A DNA stretch of 64,000 nucleotides, from positions 1-64,000 of the forward strand of contig JAKEEM010000055.1 in assembly GCA_022616535.1 (NCBI GenBank), read 5' to 3'. This DNA comes from Chlorobiota bacterium. Its GTDB lineage: Bacteria > Bacteroidota > Ignavibacteria > Tepidaquicellales > OLB5. The notes beneath the pieces were generated by a model. It searched no databases. It saw only the letters and a program-made list of their open reading frames with translations, and was not told where the DNA came from. How positions within the stretch are numbered: the first letter of the stretch is position 1; every line of letters begins with the position of its first letter. A program made the translations under genes and the position numbers. Below are positions 1 through 8,717 of this stretch, piece by piece.

Positions 1-2094
1 AAATCAATGTTAAGGTTAGAATATAATAGTCTCGTTACTATGTACCCCGGTTCAAAAATAATCATTGAATATGGAGCCTGGTTTTGTGATTATGGAGCAA
101 GATATGGAGGAAGCGGTGGTCAGATAATCAGAAGGTCAAGAGACCCTTATTCTCCTTGCTCGGATAAAATAAATATAGTTTATGACAGCATTCAATATAT
201 CCTTGAGGACAGTGCTGTTGTGATAATTCCTGATAGCAGTATAATAACTTTTGACAGCACCTCAAAGTTTATTATGAATCCGTATTCACAGCTTAGAATT
301 GGGAAAAATTCAAAAGTGGTATTCAAAAACGGTTCGAGAATATTTGCAAACAATTGCAAGTTCGCATCGCTTGACTCAACCCAAACCTGGGACGGCATTT
401 ACCTTTCGGGTATTTCTTACGATACGTTAAAGAACTGTGTAATTGAAAATGCTTACAACGGTATTAACATTGAAGATAAAGTTAACCCGGGTATTGGTGA
501 CCCTCCTGCTACGGAAATCTCAAGCTGCACATTTAAAAGTACAACTTCAACTAATCTTTTAAATTACGTTTATGTCAATAACAGCCAAAACGTGCTTATT
601 AAAAGCTGTTCATCAGTTGTAACTTCATCGGGCAAGTTTACATCGGGTATTATAACTGAATACTGCCCCTCAAACGGCGTAATTATTGTAGATAATAACA
701 TAAATAACGTTACAACCGGAATAAGCGTGATACAGTCCTCGCCCTATATAGCAAGAAACACTATAACCGGACAGACCAGCACAGGCAAAGGCATTTACCT
801 TGATAACTCAAACGGAACAATTGAATATAACATAATTAACAATTTTGATATATCAATTCAGTTTCTCTATTCATCACCCTATCTGCTTAAAAACACGTTA
901 AATGACGCAGATGAAATCAATGTAGGTATTAAAACCAGCTCAGTACCTGTAATGAGACCGGTTATATCAGGTTCAACTCTGCTATGGCTCGGCGGTAACA
1001 ATTACTTAAACGGTGAACCAACGGAGGCAGCTATAACGCTTGAATCTAGCGCGTATCCATTAATAGATTCCGGCTACAACGTCACGAACACAACAAGTAC
1101 ATTCAGTATAAGCGGCGAGCTGGACAATAATCTGCAGGCAACAATGAACTACTGGGCAAATCCTGAATTTGACGTAACAGGAGGCACGGTTTATTATGAA
1201 CCAAGATTCGACGGCCCCCTTCCATCAACTGATTACTATAATCTTAACTCACTTGGCTTTGGGCTTTATGATACAGTCTATGTGAAGGATTTAGGCGATA
1301 ATCCAACAGCTCAATCACTTTTTATGCAGGCATACAATAAGGAAATGGTTGCTGAATATGAAGATGCAATCGCTTTATATAAAGAAGTTGTATCTGAGTA
1401 TAAAAGCTCGTCATTTGCGCCAGTATCGCTATCAAGAATATTCAACTGCCTTGAGAAAAATAACAGCAGTTATTCTGATTACCAGACAATCTACAGCTAC
1501 TACTCAAACATAAAAAACAGTTCGGCATATCCAACAGAAACCAGAGACTTGGCTGAGGATTTTACAATAAAATCAAAAGTAAAACGTAATTTAATCGAGG
1601 AAGCAATTGCAGATTATCACACCATTTACCAGAATAACCAAAACAACTCAAAAGGTCAGCATGCACTTGTAAATGAATTATGTTTAATTCAAATGACTGA
1701 GGGAGGCGACAATCCAAACGGCGGGGGTTCTGTTGAAAAACATAAATATGATATACTATCATTAATCATAGGAAAAGATGTAAGAAACAGCAATGTTACA
1801 AATAACAACATACCATTTGCTTACAAGTTATATCAGAATTATCCGAATCCGTTTAATCCGGTAACAACCATAAAGTACGATATACCGCAGGATAACTTTG
1901 TATCAATAAAAATCTACGATTTGCTTGGCAGGGAAATATTTACATTTAGCGAGTTCAAGAAAGCCGGAAGCTATGAAGTAAAATTCGACGGCTCTGGATT
2001 TGCATCTGGACTGTATTTCTACAAAATCGAAGCGGGTCCTTCGACAGGCTCAGGATTATTTACTGAAACCAAGAAAATGGTTCTAATCAAATAA
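1..2094 (+). CDS. Secreted beta-helix protein with T9SS sorting domain (5' truncated by window)
   Basis: The frame is open to the left edge, so the N-terminus and any signal peptide are missing. Residues of about 90-330 are short, Asn/Ser/Thr-rich strands with recurring small loops, typical of a right-handed parallel beta-helix. A short helical stretch follows (about 440-570, with repeated acidic and aromatic residues resembling a TPR pair). The last 80 residues form a type A Por/T9SS C-terminal domain: a YPNPFNP motif, KIYDLLGRE, SGLYFYKI and a final KKMVLIK. Such domains direct export across the outer membrane and surface anchoring or release. Substrate or partner is unknown. The C-terminal domain contains a small insertion encoded by a repeat (2037-2055). 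Confidence 0.9.
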   Translation, partial: KSMLRLEYNSLVTMYPGSKIIIEYGAWFCDYGARYGGSGGQIIRRSRDPYSPCSDKINIVYDSIQYILEDSAVVIIPDSSIITFDSTSKFIMNPYSQLRIGKNSKVVFKNGSRIFANNCKFASLDSTQTWDGIYLSGISYDTLKNCVIENAYNGINIEDKVNPGIGDPPATEISSCTFKSTTSTNLLNYVYVNNSQNVLIKSCSSVVTSSGKFTSGIITEYCPSNGVIIVDNNINNVTTGISVIQSSPYIARNTITGQTSTGKGIYLDNSNGTIEYNIINNFDISIQFLYSSPYLLKNTLNDADEINVGIKTSSVPVMRPVISGSTLLWLGGNNYLNGEPTEAAITLESSAYPLIDSGYNVTNTTSTFSISGELDNNLQATMNYWANPEFDVTGGTVYYEPRFDGPLPSTDYYNLNSLGFGLYDTVYVKDLGDNPTAQSLFMQAYNKEMVAEYEDAIALYKEVVSEYKSSSFAPVSLSRIFNCLEKNNSSYSDYQTIYSYYSNIKNSSAYPTETRDLAEDFTIKSKVKRNLIEEAIADYHTIYQNNQNNSKGQHALVNELCLIQMTEGGDNPNGGGSVEKHKYDILSLIIGKDVRNSNVTNNNIPFAYKLYQNYPNPFNPVTTIKYDIPQDNFVSIKIYDLLGREIFTFSEFKKAGSYEVKFDGSGFASGLYFYKIEAGPSTGSGLFTETKKMVLIK
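2037..2055. repeat. Short dyad repeat inside the T9SS domain coding sequence
   Basis: TCCTTCGACAGGCTCAGGA lies in frame in the sorting domain and adds a Pro-Ser-Thr-Gly-Ser-Gly-Leu stretch between the KIEAG strand and the final TETKK strand. The sequence is an imperfect dyad and resembles a short repeat often seen between genes in many bacteria. Confidence 0.5.
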
Positions 2095-2115
2095 ATCATA
2101 ATCAAAAACTTTTAA

Positions 2116-2158
2116 AAAGGGGCTAACCCTCCCCAGGCGGGCAGGTAGCCCCTTTCTT
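2116..2158 (+). terminator. Rho-independent terminator after the T9SS protein
   Basis: The arms AAAGGGGCTA (2116-2125) and TAGCCCCTTT (2146-2155) form a 10-bp stem around a GC-rich loop, followed by a T-rich tail. It lies 22 bases after the stop codon. Confidence 0.8.
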
Positions 2159-2211
2159 TTTACTCTAATCTTCTATTCGGCATCCTCACTTATCATTAAC
2201 CATCCTTTGCG

Positions 2212-2242
2212 TTGACATTAATGAAAAAAATCGCTAATATTG
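2212..2242 (+). promoter_or_regulatory. Bacteroidota-type promoter for the rplM operon
   Basis: TTG at 2212-2214, a 20-base spacer, then TAATATTG at 2235-2242. This matches the TTG/TTTG(-33) plus TAnnTTTG(-7) arrangement with one change in the downstream box. The rplM start follows 21 bases later. Confidence 0.6.
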
Positions 2243-2263
2243 TGTTCTTTTGAGGAAAATTTA

Positions 2264-2719
2264 ATGAAAAAGAGCATAGAAAAGTCACTAAAAGCCACCC
2301 GCTTTACGCACAAGGACGAAGTTAATAAAAAGTGGTATCTCGTCGATGCAAACGGTAAAATATTGGGTCGTATGGCGACTCAAATTGCGCGCATTATCCG
2401 CGGAAAAAATAACCCTCAGTTCACACCAAACGTTGATACCGGTGATTTTGTAGTGGTAATCAACGCTGAAAAAGTCAGGTTAACCGGCAAAAGAGAAATT
2501 TTAAAGCAGTACAAACATCATTCGTTATATCCCGGAGGACAGAAAATCCGCTCGTTTCAGGAGCTTATTGCAAAACATCCGGATAAAGTAATTAGAAATG
2601 CAGTTAAAGGCATGCTTCCAAAAACTAAGCTTGGAAACAGGTTAATCACCAAGCTTAAAGTCTATGCAGGTGATTCACACCCTCACGCGGCACAAAATCC
2701 AATAACAAAACAAATATAA
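2264..2719 (+). CDS. rplM: 50S ribosomal protein L13
   Basis: Large-subunit protein that binds 23S rRNA early in assembly. Family features are the KWYLVDA segment near the start, LGRMATQIA, the YKHHSLYPGG motif and the KGMLPK motif, with a normal length of 151 residues from this start. ATG 2264 was chosen because GAGGA (2252-2256) sits 7 bases upstream; an upstream in-frame codon at 2240 would overlap the promoter. First gene of a translation operon, 15 bases before rpsI, the usual L13-S9 pair. Confidence 0.97.
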   Translation: MKKSIEKSLKATRFTHKDEVNKKWYLVDANGKILGRMATQIARIIRGKNNPQFTPNVDTGDFVVVINAEKVRLTGKREILKQYKHHSLYPGGQKIRSFQELIAKHPDKVIRNAVKGMLPKTKLGNRLITKLKVYAGDSHPHAAQNPITKQI

Positions 2720-2734
2720 AACCAGATAAAGTTA

Positions 2735-3127
2735 ATGGCTGTAAACTATCATTTGGCTACAGGAAGAAGAAAAACATCGACAGCAAGGGTTTTTTTGAAA
2801 GAGGGCTCAGGTGTTGTTACAATTAACGATAAAGACGGCAAAGCATTTTTCGGCAAAGAGGCTCTTTTGAACGAGGCGCTTGAGCCGCTCGTTTCAACCG
2901 AGCTTAAAGACAAGTTTGACCTTAAAGTCAGCGTAACCGGAGGAGGCGTTACGGGACAAATCGGCGCAATTAGACTCGGCGTTGCAAGGGCAATTTTGAA
3001 ATACGATGCAAGCGTCAAGCCGAGCTTAAAGAAGGACGGACTGCTCACAAGAGATTCAAGAATGGTTGAGAGAAAGAAAGCCGGTCGTCCAAAAGCAAGG
3101 AAACGCTTCCAGTTCTCAAAGAGATAA
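2735..3127 (+). CDS. rpsI: 30S ribosomal protein S9
   Basis: Small-subunit protein whose C-terminal tail reaches the P-site tRNA. The N-terminal ATGRRKTSTARVFL, the central GGGVTGQIGAIRLGVARAL-like block and the basic tail ending in RFQFSKR are diagnostic. Length of 130 residues is normal. Follows rplM directly with no terminator between, so the two are probably cotranscribed. Confidence 0.97.
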   Translation: MAVNYHLATGRRKTSTARVFLKEGSGVVTINDKDGKAFFGKEALLNEALEPLVSTELKDKFDLKVSVTGGGVTGQIGAIRLGVARAILKYDASVKPSLKKDGLLTRDSRMVERKKAGRPKARKRFQFSKR

Positions 3128-3182
3128 TAAAAAAGATAAAAAATTAATAATAATCATGCTTTCGGATTTTGACTGACGTGTG

Positions 3183-3198
3183 TCCCGATTAATCGGGA
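3183..3198. repeat. Perfect 16-bp palindrome upstream of rpsB
   Basis: TCCCGATTAATCGGGA is its own reverse complement. It sits in the 142-base gap between rpsI and rpsB and could form a hairpin in the rpsB leader. No T-run follows, so it is not an obvious terminator. It may be a dispersed palindromic repeat or part of a leader that controls S2. Confidence 0.5.
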
Positions 3199-3269
3199 TG
3201 TTAGGTAAAAGTGGAAGAAAGCAGTCGTGTCCGCAAATAGCGGGCTAATAACAAAAGGAGCAAAATATA

Positions 3270-4043
3270 ATGATGCAAGTTTCAATCGAAGACCTGTTAT
3301 TATCAGGCGCACACTTCGGACACCTAACCCGCAGGTGGAATCCCAAGATGAGGAAATTTATCTTCATGGAACGCAACGGGATTCACATAATTGACCTTAA
3401 GAAAACCCACGAGCTGCTGCAGGAAGCGCAAAACTCAATCACAAAAATAATCGGCGAGGGCAGGACCATTTTATTTGTCGGCACAAAAAAACAGGCGAAG
3501 GAAGTAATAAAATATGAGGCAAACCGCTGCGGGATGCCCTTTGTGACCGAAAGATGGCTCGGCGGAATGCTTACGAATTTTTCGACGATAAGAAAGAGCA
3601 TTAAGCGGTACAATAACATCGTGAAAATGGAAACCGACGGCACGATTAACAGCTACCAGAAGAAGGAACGGCTTATGCTTTCACGCGAAAAGGAAAAGCT
3701 TGAAAAAGTTCTTGGCGGGATTGTAAATATGAATAAGCTCCCGGGCGCAATATTTTTAATCGATGTCAAAAAGGAACACATTGCAGTAGAGGAAGCTAGA
3801 AAGCTCGGTATACCGATTTACGCCATTGTTGATACTAACTGCGACCCGGATTTAATCGATTATCCTATTCCGGCAAACGACGATGCGGTGAAATCAATAG
3901 AGCTGATTACAAGGGCAATTGCCGATACGATTGTTGATACAAAGCAGATTACCGAGATAAAAAGAATGCAGAAACAGGAAGAAGCTGAGCAGACTGAAGG
4001 AACAGAGGCTCCAGATACAAGCGAGGGTGTCGGGGTTTCATAA
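3270..4043 (+). CDS. rpsB: 30S ribosomal protein S2
   Basis: S2 binds late in small-subunit assembly. It opens with [21 protein letters not shown], then shows [36 protein letters not shown] and [22 protein letters not shown], all family hallmarks. AGGAG at 3256-3260 supports the first of two adjacent ATG codons (3270 or 3273). The C-terminal tail is acidic and low in complexity. The stop codon lies in the first copy of an 11-bp tandem array. The rpsB-tsf order is the usual one. Confidence 0.97.
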   Translation: MMQVSIEDLLLSGAHFGHLTRRWNPKMRKFIFMERNGIHIIDLKKTHELLQEAQNSITKIIGEGRTILFVGTKKQAKEVIKYEANRCGMPFVTERWLGGMLTNFSTIRKSIKRYNNIVKMETDGTINSYQKKERLMLSREKEKLEKVLGGIVNMNKLPGAIFLIDVKKEHIAVEEARKLGIPIYAIVDTNCDPDLIDYPIPANDDAVKSIELITRAIADTIVDTKQITEIKRMQKQEEAEQTEGTEAPDTSEGVGVS

Positions 4044-4115
4044 TATTTTCATAATATTTTCATAATATTTTCATAATATTTTCATAATATTTTCATAATA
4101 TTTTCATAATATTTT
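4039..4115. repeat. Seven perfect copies of an 11-bp tandem repeat
   Basis: The unit CATAATATTTT is repeated seven times without a mismatch. Copies begin at 4039, 4050, 4061, 4072, 4083, 4094 and 4105. The first copy contains the rpsB stop codon; the array fills most of the gap to tsf. The units are pure AT apart from one C, with a period close to one helical turn. Confidence 0.95.
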
Positions 4116-4161
4116 GAATATAAAATCTGGAAAAGAATAATACTGTACGGAGATTAATTTT

Positions 4162-5025
4162 TTGGAAATATCACTTGATTTAGTAAAGAAGCTAAGAGAA
4201 AAAACAGGAGCAGGGATATCGGACTGCAAAAAGGCGTTAACGGAATCGAACGGTGATTTTGAAAAAGCCATAGAATTTTTAAGGAAAAAAGGAGCCGCAA
4301 CATCACAGAAAAGAAGCGACAGAATAGCAAAAGAAGGCTTGATACTGGCAAAGGCGTCGGCGGATAAAAATGAGGCTGCTATTGTTGAGGTGAACTGCGA
4401 AACCGATTTTGTTGCAAGAAGCGATACGTTTCAAAAGCTTGCCGCCACAGTACTGGAATCGGTGTTTACTGTAAAATCACCTGAAGTTAATGTAATTTTG
4501 AATTCAAAAGCAAATTCGGGAAACACGATTCAGCAGCTGCTTGACGAAACAACTGCAAGCGTTGGTGAGAAAGTCGAAATTAAAAGAACAGAGTATTTTA
4601 AGTCTAACAGCGGTTTTTTCTGCGAGTATAATCATGTGGGCAATAAAGTCGCTTCGATAATTGAAATCGAAGGAAAACTAACCGATGAAGGAATAACTCT
4701 GGGAAATGACCTTGCAATGCAGGTAGTGGCAATGAAGCCATTGACAATTGACAGAAATGGAATAAGCAAGGAAATGATTGAGAAAGAAAAGGAAATTTAC
4801 AGAGTTCAGGCGATTAACGAGGGCAAGGCGGAAAACATTGCCGATAGAATCGCAAGCAATAAAGTTGAAAAATTTTACGAGGAAAACTGTCTTCTTGAAC
4901 AGGAGTTTGTAAAGGAGCAGGGTAAAACAGTCAGCGATATTATTAAATTCGTTAATTCGGTGTCGGGCGGCGAATATAAGGTAAAAACAATGGTGAGATA
5001 CCAGCTCGGCGAAACTATAATGTAG
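4162..5025 (+). CDS. tsf: Elongation factor Ts
   Basis: Nucleotide exchange factor for EF-Tu. The N-terminal UBA-like segment (LVKKLREKTGAGISDCKKAL), the EVNCETDFVARSD motif of the core (about residues 72-84) and the C-terminal region identify the family. Length of 287 residues is typical. Translation appears to start at TTG 4162, with GGAG at 4149-4152 nine bases upstream. The next internal ATG would remove the UBA domain. A 20-bp tandem duplication overlaps the 3' end. Confidence 0.96.
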   Translation: MEISLDLVKKLREKTGAGISDCKKALTESNGDFEKAIEFLRKKGAATSQKRSDRIAKEGLILAKASADKNEAAIVEVNCETDFVARSDTFQKLAATVLESVFTVKSPEVNVILNSKANSGNTIQQLLDETTASVGEKVEIKRTEYFKSNSGFFCEYNHVGNKVASIIEIEGKLTDEGITLGNDLAMQVVAMKPLTIDRNGISKEMIEKEKEIYRVQAINEGKAENIADRIASNKVEKFYEENCLLEQEFVKEQGKTVSDIIKFVNSVSGGEYKVKTMVRYQLGETIM

Positions 5026-5054
5026 CTTGCTTTTCTATAATGTAGCTCGCTTTT
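5015..5054. repeat. 20-bp tandem duplication across the tsf stop codon
   Basis: CTATAATGTAGCTTGCTTTT (5015-5034) is followed directly by the same 20 bases with one change (5035-5054). The first copy encodes the last residues and stop of tsf. A third partial copy may start at 5055. Confidence 0.85.
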
Positions 5055-5071
5055 AATGTAAACCAAAAAAT

Positions 5072-5797
5072 TTGGCAGCAAAGCAAAAGCTGAAATACAA
5101 ACGGGTTCTGTTAAAACTAAGCGGTGAATCGCTGAGCGGTGAAAATCATTCAGGCATCGATGTTAAAATTCTTAACTACCTTACATCGGAAATCAAAAAA
5201 GTTTATGATTTGGGAGTGGATGTTGGAATAGTAATCGGAGGGGGTAATATTTACCGGGGTCTTTCAGCACAGGCTCAGGGCATAGATGCGGTTACCGGCG
5301 ATTATATGGGTATGCTTGCCACGATAATAAACTCTTTAGCTCTGCAGAACTCGCTTGAAAAATCAGGAATCCCAACTCGCCTGCTTTCTGCAATTGATAT
5401 GAATAAGATTGCGGAGCCGTTTATCAGGCGAAGGGCAATGAGGCATTTTGAAAAAAGAAGAATTGTTATATTCGGCGGAGGCACAGGCAATCCTTATTTT
5501 ACCACTGATACGGCAGGAGCCCTCAGAGCGCTTGAAATGTGTGCAGATGTTATTTTAAAAGGCACAAGAGTTAACGGTGTTTATGATTTGGACCCTGAGA
5601 AGCATAAAAATGCAAAGCTGTATCACTCAGTTACCTTTGGCGAGGCCATTAAAAAGAATTTAAAGGTTATGGATATGACGGCATTTGCCCTATGCAGAGA
5701 AAATAATATTCCCATAGTTGTTTTTAATATGAATAAGAAGGATAATTTTAAGAAGATTGTTCTCGGAGAAAAAATCGGAACATTTGTTCATAATTAA
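5072..5797 (+). CDS. pyrH: Uridylate kinase
   Basis: Phosphorylates UMP to UDP in pyrimidine synthesis; amino-acid kinase fold. Visible motifs are KRVLLKLSGESL near the N-terminus, VIGGGNIYRG for phosphate binding, the DYMGMLAT segment, and FGGGTGNPYFTTDTAA-like residues for UMP binding. Length of 241 residues is normal. The start is a TTG at 5072 with no clear ribosome-binding site. Sits in the common order rpsB-tsf-pyrH-frr. Confidence 0.96.
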   Translation: MAAKQKLKYKRVLLKLSGESLSGENHSGIDVKILNYLTSEIKKVYDLGVDVGIVIGGGNIYRGLSAQAQGIDAVTGDYMGMLATIINSLALQNSLEKSGIPTRLLSAIDMNKIAEPFIRRRAMRHFEKRRIVIFGGGTGNPYFTTDTAGALRALEMCADVILKGTRVNGVYDLDPEKHKNAKLYHSVTFGEAIKKNLKVMDMTAFALCRENNIPIVVFNMNKKDNFKKIVLGEKIGTFVHN

Positions 5798-5838
5798 CTT
5801 GTTTATTAAATAACTTAAGTAAATAATTCAAGCGGGTT

Positions 5839-6396
5839 ATGATAAAAGATATTATAAAGGAAACCGACAACAAAATGCACAAAGCAGCCGAACATGTGAG
5901 AAATGAGCTGGTAAGAATAAGAACGGGCAAAGCAACCACAACTCTTTTGGACGGCATCAAAGTGGATTATTATGGTGCGCTTACTCCCTTAAATCAGGTT
6001 GCGAATTTAAGCACACCTGATATACACACGATTACGGTTCAGGCGTGGGATAAGTCGGTGATTCCAGCAATTGAGAAAGCTGTGTTTAACTCAAACCTTG
6101 GTCTTAACCCGATTAACGACGGAAACCTGGTTAGGATTCCAATTCCTCCGTTAAATGAAGAAAGAAGAAAAGAACTGGTGAAGCTTGTTAAAAAACACGC
6201 CGAAGACGGAAAAATAGCCGTAAGAAATATCAGGCGGGATGAAATTGAGCGCCTTAAAAAAGCTGAAAAAAACGAGCACTTCTCCGAAGACGACAGAAAA
6301 CACGCTGAAGCTGAGATACAGAAACTTACTGATAAACATATTAATGAAATAGACCTCTTGATTCAGCAGAAAGAAAAAGAAATAATGGAAGTTTAG
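5839..6396 (+). CDS. frr: Ribosome recycling factor
   Basis: Splits post-termination ribosomes together with EF-G. The N-terminal helix with ELVRIRTGKA, the LTPLNQVANLSTPD beta segment, PINDGNLVRIPIPPLNEERRKELVK, and the AVRNIRRDE motif are all present. Length of 185 residues matches the family. Last gene of the translation block; waaA starts 16 bases after its stop. Confidence 0.97.
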   Translation: MIKDIIKETDNKMHKAAEHVRNELVRIRTGKATTTLLDGIKVDYYGALTPLNQVANLSTPDIHTITVQAWDKSVIPAIEKAVFNSNLGLNPINDGNLVRIPIPPLNEERRKELVKLVKKHAEDGKIAVRNIRRDEIERLKKAEKNEHFSEDDRKHAEAEIQKLTDKHINEIDLLIQQKEKEIMEV

Positions 6397-6412
6397 AGCT
6401 TCCTTATTGCAA

Positions 6413-7732
6413 ATGAAATATTTTTGGTCTATATTTTACAGTTTTATTTTTTTGCCGCTGTTTTGGCTTACCGCTAAATTCATATCCTTATTTAATTCCA
6501 AATTAAAATCCGGTTTTAAGGGCAGAAAAGACTTATTTAAACATCTTCATACCAAAGCACAGTCGCTTGACCCTCAAAAAAAGAACATACTTATTCACTG
6601 CGCATCGCTTGGGGAGTTTGAGCAGGCAAAACCAATTATAGATGAGCTTGATAAAACCGAGAAATATAATTTTATTGTTTCGTTTTTCTCGCCCTCAGGG
6701 TTCAACCATTCAAAGCTCGATTCAGCTTTAAAATCAAAAATTATTAAAACATACCTGCCCTATGATGCTACGTCTAACGTAGCCAGATTCTTAGATACTG
6801 TAAATCCTGCCTCAGTGATATTTATAAAATATGACTTGTGGCTGAATTTAATTAAGGAATTAAAAGATAGAAATATCCATACCATTGTCGTCAACTCTGC
6901 TTTTGATATTAGGAGGTTTAAATGGAGATTTCCATTATCCATAGCTTACAAGAGATATGTTTACAAATTTTTTGATGTGATTGGTGTGACAGATGAAGAG
7001 GATAAGCAGAGATTTGCGAAGATAATGGGAAGTGAAACCAGTGTAATTGTTTTTGGTGATACCAAGTATGAAAGAATTAACAAGGCAAAGGAAATTTCAA
7101 GCTCAAAAGAGCTGATTAACGGGAGTATAATGACCAATAAAAACGTATTTGTCGTGGGAAGCTCATGGGATAAGGACGAAGACGTGATTTTTCCCGTACT
7201 TGAAAGGATAAGCACCAACGGGCTATCTGATGAAATACCTTTTGTTACTGTGATTGCTCCCCATGAGCCGACCGAAGATAATCTGGAAAACATTGAATAC
7301 GACCTTCATACCAAATATCCTAACATTAAGAGCATAAGGTATTCTGAGCTTAACCGCTACAACGGCGAGAATCTTATAATTATTGATAATATCGGAATGC
7401 TTATGGGACTATATAAATACGCACACGTGGCTTACGTGGGCGGGGGATTTCAAACCGGAATGCACAATGTTCTCGAACCGGCGGGCTACGGCATTCCTGT
7501 TTTATTCGGCAATGAAAAACTTTCCGAAGATGCCGAGCATCTAATAAAAAACGGCGGGGGTATAGCAGTTGAGGACTCCAAAGAGCTTTACAAAAACCTG
7601 CTTAATTTATTCAGGAAAAAGGAAGTTAGAGATTCAATCGGAAGCAAATCACTTTTGGTTTTTGACAGCAAGAACGAAGCGTCTAAAAAGATTTCAGAAC
7701 TGGTTAATAAAAATTTATCACAAGGTATATAA
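6413..7732 (+). CDS. waaA: 3-deoxy-D-manno-octulosonic acid (Kdo) transferase
   Basis: Adds Kdo to lipid A precursors at the inner membrane. An N-terminal membrane anchor precedes a GT30 GT-B fold with IHCASLGEFEQAKP (acceptor side), VGVTDEED, VVGSSWDKDED, VIAPHEP, and the C-terminal GGGFQTGMHNVLEPAGYGIPVLFG nucleotide-sugar site. Length of 439 residues is usual. ATG 6413 is preferred over an in-frame TTG six bases earlier. The stop overlaps the gmhA start by one base (TAATG), suggesting coupling. Confidence 0.93.
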   Translation: MKYFWSIFYSFIFLPLFWLTAKFISLFNSKLKSGFKGRKDLFKHLHTKAQSLDPQKKNILIHCASLGEFEQAKPIIDELDKTEKYNFIVSFFSPSGFNHSKLDSALKSKIIKTYLPYDATSNVARFLDTVNPASVIFIKYDLWLNLIKELKDRNIHTIVVNSAFDIRRFKWRFPLSIAYKRYVYKFFDVIGVTDEEDKQRFAKIMGSETSVIVFGDTKYERINKAKEISSSKELINGSIMTNKNVFVVGSSWDKDEDVIFPVLERISTNGLSDEIPFVTVIAPHEPTEDNLENIEYDLHTKYPNIKSIRYSELNRYNGENLIIIDNIGMLMGLYKYAHVAYVGGGFQTGMHNVLEPAGYGIPVLFGNEKLSEDAEHLIKNGGGIAVEDSKELYKNLLNLFRKKEVRDSIGSKSLLVFDSKNEASKKISELVNKNLSQGI

Positions 7733-8316
7733 TGTTTGACAGAGGAAAATTTTTTGACGAATCGCTTACTGAAAGCGCTTTAACAAAGCAGAATATACTT
7801 AAATCCTGCCGTGAAAGCGTTTATAAGGCAATCGACTTAATCAAGCAATCCTTACAAAACGGTGGAAAGATTATGCTTTGCGGCAACGGGGGAAGCGCTG
7901 CGGATTCACAGCACCTGGCAACGGAGTTTGTCATCAGGCTATCACACGACATTAAAAGACCTGCCATTGCGGCTATTGCCTTAACAACGGATTCTTCAAT
8001 GCTTACTGCCGGAGGAAATGATATCGGCTTTGAAAATGTATTTGCAAGAAGTGTGGAAGCTCTGGGCAAAAATGGCGATGTGCTAATCGGAATTTCAACC
8101 AGCGGGAACTCAAAAAATGTTATTAATGCATTTACAAAGGCGAAAGAAAAAGGTGTTAAAACGATTGCTTTGCTCGGAGGAAGCGGAGGGAAAATGAAAG
8201 GTATGGCTGATGTTGATATTATTATTCCTTCTTCAAATGTGCAGAGAATTCAGGAAGGGCATATAACAGTCGGGCATATTATTTGCGAATCGGTTGAAAG
8301 GGAGCTGTATTCATAA
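7732..8316 (+). CDS. gmhA: Sedoheptulose-7-phosphate isomerase (SIS domain)
   Basis: First step of ADP-heptose synthesis for lipopolysaccharide. A single SIS domain has the LCGNGGSAADSQHLATEFVIR phosphosugar-binding block, FARSVEALGK, IGISTSGNSKNV and the C-terminal EGHITVGHIICESVE zinc/active-site helix. Length of 194 residues is normal. A DiaA-like DnaA-binding role is possible in this fold, but the residues and the waaA neighbour favour GmhA. Confidence 0.9.
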   Translation: MFDRGKFFDESLTESALTKQNILKSCRESVYKAIDLIKQSLQNGGKIMLCGNGGSAADSQHLATEFVIRLSHDIKRPAIAAIALTTDSSMLTAGGNDIGFENVFARSVEALGKNGDVLIGISTSGNSKNVINAFTKAKEKGVKTIALLGGSGGKMKGMADVDIIIPSSNVQRIQEGHITVGHIICESVERELYS

Positions 8317-8411
8317 TTGCGAGCAGTAGCTGCGACGCAATCTTTCAAGCAAAATGAGATTGCTTCGTCCTGACCTGCCTGCTGCAGGCAGGTAAATCAG
8401 AACTCGCAATT
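8315..8411. repeat. MITE-like inverted-repeat element after gmhA
   Basis: Outer arms AATTGCGAG (8315-8323) and CTCGCAATT (8403-8411) enclose a second hairpin (GACGCAATCT ... AGATTGCTTCGTC) and a palindrome CCTGCCTGCTGCAGGCAGG at 8374-8392. The left arm overlaps the gmhA stop codon. TTGCGAG-type elements of this size are dispersed in many genomes. The inner palindrome recurs at 60714-60731. Confidence 0.65.
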
Positions 8412-8417
8412 TGTTGT

Positions 8418-8654
8418 TCAGCTTGTATTAAACCCATAGCTTAAATTAACCACTGATACCCTTATTGCCAGCATTTGCAGTCTAAGAAACAGCACTACCT
8501 TATTTTTTAATATCTCATTATCCGTTAAATCACGCAATTTATTCTCCTGCACAAACTCAATTTGGTGCCGGATGGTAACAATCAGAGTTTGATTGTTTGG
8601 TGCAGTAAAGTTAAACGCTATTAGCAGAGTTAATATTACAAAAGCTCGCTTCAT
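8418..8654 (-). CDS. Possible small exported protein
   Basis: A 78-residue frame starting with MKRAFVILTLLIAFNFTAP, a plausible signal peptide or membrane segment, then a charged middle and a hydrophobic end. A longer frame begins at 8732, but that start would run into the polA promoter. No family recognised, no Shine-Dalgarno sequence seen, and the frame may be chance. Confidence 0.3.
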   Translation of the reverse strand: MKRAFVILTLLIAFNFTAPNNQTLIVTIRHQIEFVQENKLRDLTDNEILKNKVVLFLRLQMLAIRVSVVNLSYGFNTS

Positions 8655-8717
8655 TACTCTAAAATTATTATTCAAAGAATTCTTATACAATACAATTCGC
8701 AAGTTCAATAAAATAGA

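Noticed and set aside
4039..4115. CRISPR array
   Set aside because: Units of 11 bp touch directly without spacers; no cas genes in the window.
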